From contig WRNL01000045.1 in the NCBI GenBank assembly GCA_009776625.1, forward strand, positions 1-7,242: DNA of 7,242 nucleotides, written 5' to 3'. Positions 1 through 4,614 of this stretch are shown piece after piece. Below the pieces are notes generated by a model, which saw only the letters and a program-made list of their open reading frames with translations, did no database searches and was not told where the DNA came from. Positions within the stretch are counted from its first letter, which is position 1; the number at the start of each line of letters is the position of its first letter. The stretch is from Methanomassiliicoccaceae archaeon. Lineage in GTDB: Archaea > Thermoplasmatota > Thermoplasmata > Methanomassiliicoccales > Methanomethylophilaceae. The translations under genes and the position numbers were made by a program.

Positions 1-152
1 CCGCCACAACAGGGTATGGTGGCTGTGTCCCCCTCACAGAACACCCGGATCGGGCGGTCTGGCGACCGCCAATGAGAATTGAGAAAATGACCAATAGCTG
101 AGAAACGCGGCATACGATACTTTAGCTGGTATCAAAAAGGAGCGTATGCCAC
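1..152 (+). ncRNA. Putative IS110-family left end; bridge-RNA-like structured region
   Basis: Non-coding stretch directly upstream of an IS110-type transposase start. Four hairpins can be read by eye: GCCAC/GTGGC (3-7 with 19-23, 11-nt loop), CTGTG/CACAG (23-27 with 35-39, 7-nt loop), GGCGGTC/GACCGCC (53-59 with 64-70, TGGC tetraloop), and GGCATACG/CGTATGCC (109-116 with 143-150) enclosing an inner ATAC/GTAT stem. In the IS110 group the bridge RNA that pairs with target and donor DNA is encoded in this position, between the left end and the transposase start; that is family knowledge. That this stretch is such an RNA is inference. The element may begin left of the window. No reading frame here resembles a known protein. 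Confidence 0.35.
109..150 (+). promoter_or_regulatory. Hairpin enclosing the transposase ribosome binding site
   Basis: An 8-bp perfect inverted repeat (109-116 with 143-150) continues into a 4-bp inner stem (117-120 with 129-132) and an 8-nt loop. The unpaired bulge on the 3' side (133-142) contains AAGGAG, 10 nt ahead of the ATG at 153. The structure is read directly from the sequence. A role in limiting transposase translation or forming the 3' end of a bridge RNA is inference. Confidence 0.5.
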
Positions 153-202
153 ATGAGGTGCATAGGACTGGACGTACATAATGACACGATTTGTCTGACG
201 AT
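153..202 (+). pseudogene. IS110-family transposase, N-terminal fragment
   Basis: The ATG at 153 follows an AAGGAG ribosome binding site and starts MRCIGLDVHNDTICLTM. The pattern M-x3-G-[IL]-D-V-H is the typical amino terminus of IS110-family transposases; the Asp at residue 7 corresponds to the first acidic residue of the RuvC-like DEDD catalytic site. Similarity ends near base 202. The frame then runs through unrelated residues to a TAG at 234-236, overlapping the 3' end of the gene on the other strand. An intact enzyme is usually 300-400 residues, so over 90% is missing, including the rest of the RuvC-like domain and the C-terminal serine-containing domain. It cannot be active. Its presence shows that an IS110 element inserted here and was later truncated, or that a deletion joined its start to the neighbouring gene. 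The match is short, so the family call is good but not certain. Confidence 0.65.
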
Positions 203-226
203 GCCGCTCTGCGGGGACGCCCGCCG

Positions 227-1108
227 TCAGAGGTAGTCGCCGAACAGCTCGGACGCCTTCCCCTCGTCGATCCCCAGCGAGCCGACCCACCCGGCCCAAG
301 GCATGTCCATGTCGGACCTGCCCTGCATGTTCTTCAGGTCCCTGCCCGGCAGGGCGATGTCGCCGGTGGGCGTCCAGGATCCGTGGGACAGCGGTATGAA
401 CCGGTTCGGGATGACCCCGACCCTCGCCAAAGCGTCCAGGATGCCGCGCCGGGTGTACACGTCCCCCTGGACGGTCTTCGACCCGGCGAGCCTTTTCTCG
501 AACTTGCCCGGGGTCTCGTCGCCCGGGGACGCCCGGAGCATGTCGAACAGCCCGGCCAGGACGGAACGGTCGTCCGCGGTCGGCGTCACCGGCCGCACGC
601 CTGCCAGATGCCGGAGGTTCAAGTAGGCGTACATAGGGTCGGAAGAATAGGCGTTGCCCCTGTAAAGGCAATATTGGAGGTACGAATCGTTTTGGAACTT
701 AGGCTTGTCGTCAGAGCTACAGATCCAGCAACAGGCGAACGGCAGCCTCTCCTCGTAGCTGTGGGGGCGCAACGTGTCCAGATAGTGCCATGCCGCCAGG
801 GCGGAGCGGCCGCGGGGATAGCTCCCCCCTACGCCTGCGACGAACGCGTCCAGGCAGCGCTTCTTCGAGAGCGCGGGCTCCCCTTTGAGCGACGACAGCT
901 TCTCGAGGACATCTTCATGGCCGGAGAACCCGACGATCTCGTTCGCCTTCCAGCCATAGTCAGCGAGCAGCTTCCTCTCTTTTTCGGACAGGGCGGCATC
1001 CGAATAGAGCCTGACCCCACGTTTCCTGTCGTACTCTCCACTGTCATACTTGTAAAGCTTGACCAGCGCCCTCATGACCTGGGGCGTCATCGTTCCCTCT
1101 GACGACAT
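227..1108 (-). CDS. Hypothetical protein, 293 aa, unknown family
   Basis: I do not recognise this protein. The frame begins MSSEGTMTPQVM at an ATG with GGAG (1117-1120 on the plus strand) 8 nt upstream, which supports this start over the antisense-looking extension further upstream. Visible traits are a charged N-terminal third, a central CCWICSS segment (about residues 128-134), an aromatic patch around residues 135-165 rich in Tyr and Asn, and a C-terminal RSDMDMPWAGWVG segment followed by a short Gly/Asp tail. There is no signal peptide, membrane segment or recognised catalytic motif, so it is probably cytoplasmic. The codon mix is more varied and less GC-biased than in the metabolic genes to the right. 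It also lies against a broken transposase, which suggests recent acquisition. The PAS gene lies upstream on the same strand (98-bp gap), but this gene seems to have its own promoter. Coding status is likely; function is open. Confidence 0.75.
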   Translation of the reverse strand: MSSEGTMTPQVMRALVKLYKYDSGEYDRKRGVRLYSDAALSEKERKLLADYGWKANEIVGFSGHEDVLEKLSSLKGEPALSKKRCLDAFVAGVGGSYPRGRSALAAWHYLDTLRPHSYEERLPFACCWICSSDDKPKFQNDSYLQYCLYRGNAYSSDPMYAYLNLRHLAGVRPVTPTADDRSVLAGLFDMLRASPGDETPGKFEKRLAGSKTVQGDVYTRRGILDALARVGVIPNRFIPLSHGSWTPTGDIALPGRDLKNMQGRSDMDMPWAGWVGSLGIDEGKASELFGDYL

Positions 1109-1152
1109 GATGATCTCTCCAGCTGTTCTGTGTATCGTTACTTTCAACGCCC

Positions 1153-1160
1153 TATTTAGC
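1153..1160 (-). promoter_or_regulatory. TATA-like box for the hypothetical gene
   Basis: On the minus strand the sequence reads CTAAATAG within GGGGCTAAATAGGG, centred about 48 bases upstream of the ATG at 1108. This predicts a transcription start near 1130 and a leader of roughly 20 bases containing the GGAG site at 1117-1120. Assigned by spacing and composition only. Confidence 0.4.
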
Positions 1161-1206
1161 CCCTTTGTCAAGGATGTGTGGAACCCGGCCCGCCTGGGAG
1201 GTGCGG

Positions 1207-1593
1207 TCAGGGGCGTGCCTGCGGGCCGCCGGGCGCGGCATGCCTGACGGGGCGGATGTGCTGCACCACGACCCTCAGCCTCCCGTCCTTGTAGTACGGT
1301 ATCGGCTCGCACTCGTACTCCCCGGCCGCGTTCCTGCACTTGAACCTGCACCCGCACCGCTTCGGCCCCCCGACGGTGTTGTTCGCGGGGCAGCTGTCGC
1401 AGCAGCAGGTGGCCCCGAATATCTCGTAGCACTTCGAGCCCACCGCCCCCTCGACGTGGACGTCCAGCCCGCGCTGGGCGGCGCGGTTCATCCATATGAC
1501 GTTCCGCTCGGAGTCGTTGATTATTATCATGTCGTCGACCTGGTCGAGGATCATGTTCAGGAGGCTCTCCGCGGAAACTTCGTCGGTGTCCAT
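1207..1593 (-). CDS. Small cysteine-rich PAS-domain protein, 128 aa
   Basis: The protein is essentially one PAS fold with no output domain visible. Residues 11-50 show the PAS beginning: a helix followed by DDMIIINDSERNVIWMNRAA, a typical first beta-strand pair and the following helix. Residues 51-60 (GSKCYEIFG) match the segment found in PAS proteins of the cysteine type, followed by CCCDSCP (63-69). Nine cysteines lie between residues 55 and 95, with C65-D-S-C68-P as the conserved core. Such domains often sense redox state, metal or ligand; that is inference here. The ATG at 1593 has no ribosome binding site, but a TATA-like box about 28 bases upstream suits a leaderless transcript. A longer frame reaches upstream but would run through the promoter region. 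The gene is divergent from the flavoprotein gene at 1786, so a role in its redox regulation is possible but unproven. Confidence 0.8.
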   Translation of the reverse strand: MDTDEVSAESLLNMILDQVDDMIIINDSERNVIWMNRAAQRGLDVHVEGAVGSKCYEIFGATCCCDSCPANNTVGGPKRCGCRFKCRNAAGEYECEPIPYYKDGRLRVVVQHIRPVRHAAPGGPQARP

Positions 1594-1617
1594 GATATGA
1601 TGCAATTGCCTTGCCGC

Positions 1618-1625
1618 ATAGATAA
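1618..1625 (-). promoter_or_regulatory. TATA-like box for the PAS gene
   Basis: The minus strand reads TTATCTAT, centred about 28 bases ahead of the ATG at 1593, which itself lacks a ribosome binding site. The spacing fits a leaderless archaeal transcript starting at or near the start codon. The match to the TTTATATA consensus is partial. Confidence 0.4.
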
Positions 1626-1680
1626 TGGTGACGGCGGGCGGGACGCATCCGCCTTCGATTCTCGTAGCGGCCCTGCGGAT

Positions 1681-1750
1681 TCCATAACTAAACCAGGGGA
1701 AAATCAAGTTACCGTCGGCTGGAACGCAAAAAAACACAGCCAGTTATGGA
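1681..1750. repeat. 9-bp inverted repeat in divergent promoter region
   Basis: TCCATAACT (1681-1689) and AGTTATGGA (1742-1750) are exact reverse complements, 52 bases apart. The right arm ends five bases before the TATA box of the flavoprotein gene (1756-1763). A second pair, GGCTG (1717-1721) and CAGCC (1737-1741), abuts the right arm internally. The arms could be two operator half-sites for a regulator that controls the divergent PAS and flavoprotein genes, or a folded leader. Both roles are inference. Confidence 0.45.
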
Positions 1751-1755
1751 CAGGG

Positions 1756-1763
1756 TTTTATAC
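1756..1763 (+). promoter_or_regulatory. TATA box of the TrxR-like flavoprotein gene
   Basis: TTTTATAC is centred about 26 bases upstream of the ATG at 1786. There is no ribosome binding site before that ATG (the preceding bases are ACCCTAAA). The spacing is that expected for a leaderless archaeal mRNA beginning at the start codon. Confidence 0.7.
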
Positions 1764-1785
1764 GGATAGATAATACGACCCTAAA

Positions 1786-2721
1786 ATGTGCTATGATGTC
1801 GTCGTTATCGGCGCCGGGCCAGGGGGACTAACGGCCGGCATATACGCTCGATCGAAGATGATGAATACCCTAATACTCGAGGCGGGGCGCGTCGGCGGGC
1901 AGCTGACCAGCCTGTACCCCGAGAAGGGGGTGCACAACTACCCCGGCTTCGAGACCGTCCAGGCGAGGAAGCTTTCCGACAGGCTGTACGCCCAGGCGGA
2001 GTCCATGGGCTGCGACATCCATGAGAACGAGAAGGCCGTGGAGATAAACGACGGCGACGAGGAGCTGGTGGTGGTCACCAAGAGCGGCGCCTACCACGCC
2101 AAGTCCGTGATCGTCGCTATAGGCATGGGCAGCTTCCACCCCAAGAGGATGGACTGCCCCGGCGAGAAGGAGCTCGAGGGGAAGGGGGTGACCTACATCC
2201 TCCCCGTCAAAGAGGAGCTCGTGGACAAGAGGGTGGTCATGTTCGGCGGCGGCAACAGCGCGATAGAGATGGCCCTCATCGCGGACGACGTCACCGACAC
2301 CACGATAGTCCACAGGCGGTCGGAGTTCAGGGCGGACGAGAGCAACGTCAGCGCCCTCGGCGACAGCAACATCAGGACCGTCATGGGCGCCAGCGTCGTC
2401 TCCTTCAACGGGAAGGACGCCCTGGAGAGCGTCACCCTCGACCAGGGCGGCAAGGTGTTCGACGTGCCGGCGGACCTGGCGGTCATCAATATCGGGATAA
2501 ACTCGGACCTCACCGACCTGAAGAACTGGGGGATAGACCTGACCTCCGAGGGGCTGGTGAAGGTGGGCTTCGACATGGCGACCAACCGTTTCGGGATATT
2601 CGCCTGCGGGGACGTGGTCGACTACCCCGGGAAGTACAAGCAGATCATAACCGCCTGCGGGGAGGCGGCCACCGCGGTCATAAACTCGTACAAGTTCGTG
2701 AAGAAGCCCTATTGGGCGTGA
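1786..2721 (+). CDS. TrxR-like FAD oxidoreductase, probable ferredoxin:NAD(P)H reductase
   Basis: A 311-residue two-dinucleotide-fold flavoprotein. The FAD fold starts at residues 4-14 (DVVVIGAGPGG), with GGQL at 37-40 and the second FAD motif ACGDV at 273-277. The pyridine-nucleotide fold is at 150-183, with FGGGNSAIE and HRRSEFRA; the arginines of HRRxxFR usually bind the 2'-phosphate of NADPH. Around residues 134-146, where thioredoxin reductases carry the redox-active CxxC, the sequence is GVTYILPVKEELV with no cysteine. It should therefore not reduce thioredoxin by the classical route. The segment GGQLTSLYPEK resembles TrxR-like ferredoxin-NADP reductases of the Bacillus YumC type, where the Tyr of LYPEK stacks on the flavin (Tyr44 here). 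It lacks most of the C-terminal extension of YumC and ends in PYWA, whose aromatic residues might serve the same role. A ferredoxin gene converges on it 52 bases downstream. Automated annotation may call it thioredoxin reductase. The start is set by the leaderless promoter. Confidence 0.88.
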   Translation: MCYDVVVIGAGPGGLTAGIYARSKMMNTLILEAGRVGGQLTSLYPEKGVHNYPGFETVQARKLSDRLYAQAESMGCDIHENEKAVEINDGDEELVVVTKSGAYHAKSVIVAIGMGSFHPKRMDCPGEKELEGKGVTYILPVKEELVDKRVVMFGGGNSAIEMALIADDVTDTTIVHRRSEFRADESNVSALGDSNIRTVMGASVVSFNGKDALESVTLDQGGKVFDVPADLAVINIGINSDLTDLKNWGIDLTSEGLVKVGFDMATNRFGIFACGDVVDYPGKYKQIITACGEAATAVINSYKFVKKPYWA

Positions 2722-2732
2722 AATTGTTTTCT

Positions 2733-2750
2733 CAGCGGGTGTCCCCGCTG
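2733..2750 (+). terminator. Hairpin between convergent genes, possible terminator
   Basis: CAGCGGG (2733-2739) and CCCGCTG (2744-2750) form a 7-bp stem with a 4-nt loop, 11 bases after the flavoprotein stop codon. It is flanked by TTGTTTT before and TTGGTTT after on the plus strand. Archaeal termination depends mainly on T-rich tracts, so the T runs may matter more than the stem. Confidence 0.45.
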
Positions 2751-2759
2751 TTGGTTTGA

Positions 2760-2779
2760 GGGTGACCGCCCGGTCACTC
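2760..2779 (-). terminator. Second hairpin, overlapping the ferredoxin stop codon
   Basis: GTGACC (2762-2767) and GGTCAC (2772-2777) pair around a GCCC loop, extendable by one G.T wobble and one G:C pair to 2760-2779. It covers the TGA of the ferredoxin gene on the minus strand. It may stabilise the 3' end of that mRNA or help keep the convergent transcripts apart; the role is inference. Confidence 0.35.
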
Positions 2780-2938
2780 CACTATGGCGTCCGAGGGGCA
2801 CTCGTCAACGCAAGCTCCGCAGTCGATACATTTGTCCTGGTCGATGACGGCTACGTCGTCGCAGACAATCGCTCCCTCGGGGCAGGCATCCACGCATGCG
2901 CCGCATGCTACGCACTCTGCTTCTATTACTTTCGGCAT
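2774..2938 (-). CDS. 2[4Fe-4S] ferredoxin, 54 aa
   Basis: A short gene on the minus strand starting MPKVIEAE. It has two full CxxCxxCxxxCP motifs: C9, C12, C15, C19-P20 and C37, C40, C43, C47-P48. Each is the ligand set of a [4Fe-4S] cluster, and the two halves are related by the usual internal duplication. An extra cysteine (C26) lies between the motifs. The length and acidic character (many Asp and Glu, few basic residues) are those of soluble clostridial-type ferredoxins, low-potential one-electron carriers of anaerobes. The start is supported by AGGTG (2947-2951 on the plus strand) 8 nt upstream. The gene converges with the TrxR-like reductase and is divergent from the amidohydrolase gene. 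The reductase is the obvious candidate partner, but ferredoxins serve many enzymes. It is cytoplasmic and ends with TGA. Confidence 0.95.
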   Translation of the reverse strand: MPKVIEAECVACGACVDACPEGAIVCDDVAVIDQDKCIDCGACVDECPSDAIVE

Positions 2939-2970
2939 GGTTTAAACACCTTGGCCTGGTAGCCTGTTGA

Positions 2971-2979
2971 AAGTATTTT
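2971..2979 (-). promoter_or_regulatory. TATA-like box of the ferredoxin gene
   Basis: On the minus strand GTTAAAATACTTT lies about 37 bases upstream of the ATG at 2938. Transcription would begin near 2950, giving a very short leader around the AGGTG site. Assigned by spacing and AT content. Confidence 0.45.
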
Positions 2980-3003
2980 AACGTTTCCGATGCCCTCTGG
3001 CAC

Positions 3004-3022
3004 GCCGGGCGGCCCGCCCGGC
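3004..3022. repeat. 19-base perfect GC palindrome upstream of the amidohydrolase gene
   Basis: GCCGGGCGG (3004-3012), a central C, then CCGCCCGGC (3014-3022). It lies in the 133-bp divergent region between the ferredoxin and amidohydrolase genes, about 22 bases ahead of the amidohydrolase TATA box. It may be an operator for a dimeric regulator or a strong hairpin if transcribed. High GC content makes chance palindromes easier, so the functional call is weak. Confidence 0.4.
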
Positions 3023-3043
3023 CACCCCCCTCCTGTCAGCCTG

Positions 3044-3051
3044 ATTTATAC
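3044..3051 (+). promoter_or_regulatory. TATA box of the amidohydrolase gene
   Basis: ATTTATAC is centred about 25 bases before the ATG at 3072, with no ribosome binding site in front of that ATG (GCCCTCCC). It matches the layout at 1756-1786 and again suggests a leaderless transcript. Confidence 0.65.
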
Positions 3052-3071
3052 TGCCATGCGCATGCCCTCCC

Positions 3072-4112
3072 ATGGATGTCCTCAGCGGCATTGTGCTCAC
3101 GGCGGACGGCCTCGTCGAGGGGTACGTCTGCGTGGAAGGGGGGGTCGTCACGGCCGTGGAGGAGGGGCGCCCACCGGCGGAGCCCCTCGCCTCCGGCCTG
3201 GTCACGCTCCCGATGGTCGACTCCCACACCCATTGCGCGGACGGCGGCCTGCCGATACCGCCGGGGATCACGCTCGAGGGGCTGGTCGCCCCGCCGCACG
3301 GGCTCAAGCACGCCTACCTGGAGGGGCTCGACGACCGATCCCTCGAGGAGAGCATCGCAGGTTATGCGGAGGCGTCCCGCAGGAACGGCATAGGCGCCTT
3401 CATCGATTTCAGGGAGGGCGGCGAGAGGGGGTGCCTGGCGCTCAGGAGGGCCGCCCCCGCCGCCGTGGCGCTCGGCAGGCCGGTCGGCGGGGAGCACGAC
3501 CCCGAGGAGGGGTCCCGGATACTCGACGTGGCGGACGGCATAGGCCTCTCGAGCGTGTCCGACATGGATCCACGGTACATGGAGGCGGTGGCGGACCAGG
3601 CCAGGGAGAGGCGGAAGATCTTCGCCCTCCACGCCAGCGAGAGGCGGCGGGAGGACATCGACCTCGTCCTGTCCCTCGACCCGGCGTTCGTCGTGCACAT
3701 GACGGCGGCGTCCGACTCCGACCTGCTGAAGTGCGCCGAGGCGGAGGTCCCCATCGTGGTCTGCGCCAGGTCGAACCTGCGCTTCGGGAGGGCGCCGCCC
3801 GTCAAGAGGATGCTCGACTGCGGCGCGGAGGTCGCCGTGGGGACTGACAACGCGATGTTCGGCGGCCCCGACATGCGGGCGGAGGCGTCCGCCCTCATGG
3901 GCGTCCTGCTCTCCCAGGGAGGGTCCGAGGAGGACGTCGTGGGGCCGATGCTGGCCAACGGGAGAAAATTATTATATCCGGGCAACAAAATCCACGTCTC
4001 GCCCGGGATGCCGGCAGACCTCGTCGTGCTCCCCTGCCGAGGCGGGGAGGGGATGGGTGGCGTCCTGCGCGACAGCGGCCCTGTGCTCAGGTACGGGCCA
4101 GGGAGGATGTGA
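3072..4112 (+). CDS. Amidohydrolase-superfamily metal-dependent hydrolase
   Basis: A 346-residue protein of the chlorohydrolase/deaminase branch (COG0402-like) of the amidohydrolase superfamily. A small N-terminal beta segment (1-45) leads to LPMVDSHTHCAD, where H52-x-H54 is the first metal-binding pair. Further ligands and catalytic residues are visible: ALHASE (H187, E190), VVHMTAAS (H209) and AVGTDNAMF (D259). CARSN (231-235) followed by a PP and a Gly-rich turn is a typical neighbour of the last metal site in this branch. Expected chemistry is metal-assisted hydrolysis or deamination of a C-N bond in a small ring compound such as an adenosine derivative, guanine or cytosine; the substrate cannot be told. 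It is shorter than most such deaminases (about 420-450 residues), probably in the loops and the C-terminal beta part. The gene after it begins 4 bases beyond its stop, so the two are likely cotranscribed. The start follows from the leaderless promoter. Confidence 0.85.
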   Translation: MDVLSGIVLTADGLVEGYVCVEGGVVTAVEEGRPPAEPLASGLVTLPMVDSHTHCADGGLPIPPGITLEGLVAPPHGLKHAYLEGLDDRSLEESIAGYAEASRRNGIGAFIDFREGGERGCLALRRAAPAAVALGRPVGGEHDPEEGSRILDVADGIGLSSVSDMDPRYMEAVADQARERRKIFALHASERRREDIDLVLSLDPAFVVHMTAASDSDLLKCAEAEVPIVVCARSNLRFGRAPPVKRMLDCGAEVAVGTDNAMFGGPDMRAEASALMGVLLSQGGSEEDVVGPMLANGRKLLYPGNKIHVSPGMPADLVVLPCRGGEGMGGVLRDSGPVLRYGPGRM

Positions 4113-4116
4113 GCAT

Positions 4117-4566
4117 ATGAGTTTCAAGAAAGTACTCGTTCCGACCGACGGCAGCGAGTTCACCAAGCACGCCGTGGACATAGCGATCGAGCTGGCCGGG
4201 CTGTCGGGGGGGAGGGTCACCGCGCTGTACGTCCTCGACAGGACGGTCTACGCCAACTCCCCCATGGACACCGCGCTGGTGAACGTGTACGACGCGCTCG
4301 AGAAGGAGGGCGCGTCCGCGACCAGCTACGTCATGGAGAGGGCCGGCGCCGCCGGCGTGGAGGCAGAGGAGAAGCGGATCGAGGGCGTCCCGGCGAAGGC
4401 CATACTCCAGGAGGCGGAGGACGGCGGCTACGACGTGATCGTGATGGGCTCCCTGGGGAGGACGGGGATATCCAAGCTCCTGATGGGGAGCGTGGCCGAG
4501 AAGATTGTGCAGAACGCCAAATGCCCCGTGATGGTGGCCAAATCGCCGGCGGCCGCTAAGGAATGA
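4117..4566 (+). CDS. Universal stress protein, UspA family
   Basis: A 149-residue single-domain Usp protein. The first strand MSFKKVLVPTDGSE carries the conserved Asp11 of the nucleotide site. The phosphate-binding signature G-2x-G-9x-G-S is present: G111, G114, G124, S125, within MGSLGRTGISKLLMGSVAEK. The last strand CPVMVAK completes the alpha/beta fold. Members with this signature bind ATP and usually form dimers in the cytoplasm; their exact role varies with the stress. The ATG at 4117 is chosen because GGGAGG (4101-4106) lies 10 nt upstream and the protein then starts exactly at the first Usp strand; an earlier in-frame ATG would lie inside the amidohydrolase gene. The gap to that gene is 4 bases, so the two probably share the leaderless promoter at 3044. 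Whether their functions are linked is unknown. Confidence 0.93.
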   Translation: MSFKKVLVPTDGSEFTKHAVDIAIELAGLSGGRVTALYVLDRTVYANSPMDTALVNVYDALEKEGASATSYVMERAGAAGVEAEEKRIEGVPAKAILQEAEDGGYDVIVMGSLGRTGISKLLMGSVAEKIVQNAKCPVMVAKSPAAAKE

Positions 4567-4586
4567 GCCCGCGCCAATCAATGGCC

Positions 4587-4593
4587 TTAATTA
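4587..4593 (+). promoter_or_regulatory. TATA-like box for the CBS-glyS operon
   Basis: TTAATTA, the most AT-rich run in the gap between the stress-protein and CBS genes, would place transcription start near 4615 and leave a leader of about 60 bases. It is a weak match to the consensus, chosen for position. Confidence 0.35.
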
Positions 4594-4614
4594 CCTGGAG
4601 GCGAATAACCCGCC

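Noticed and set aside
234..626. Readthrough of the TAG ending the transposase fragment as pyrrolysine, giving a longer product
   Set aside because: The continuing frame is antisense to the hypothetical gene and shows none of the IS110 transposase sequence expected after the first residues.
191..1102. Plus-strand open frame of 303 codons opposite the hypothetical gene
   Set aside because: Arg/Pro/Val-rich shadow of the minus-strand gene with no ribosome binding site or motif; such shadows are common in GC-rich DNA.
1184..1198. Possible terminator hairpin CCCGG/CCTGGG after the PAS gene
   Set aside because: Only five pairs including a wobble, and no adjacent T-rich tract.
1109..1648. In-frame upstream extension of the minus-strand hypothetical gene to a total of 473 residues
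   Set aside because: The extension is Arg/Gly/Pro-rich low-quality sequence that overlaps the PAS gene in another frame; the ATG at 1108 has a GGAG site and the protein character changes there.
1786..2721. Calling the flavoprotein a true thioredoxin reductase (trxB)
   Set aside because: No CxxC is present in the region where the redox-active disulfide must lie.
2756..2962. Plus-strand 68-codon open frame
   Set aside because: It is the opposite strand of the ferredoxin gene, whose two cluster motifs are unmistakable.
2990..3847. Alternative plus-strand frame of 285 codons over the amidohydrolase gene
   Set aside because: Gly/Arg/Pro-rich frame with no motif; the amidohydrolase frame has all metal-binding motifs.
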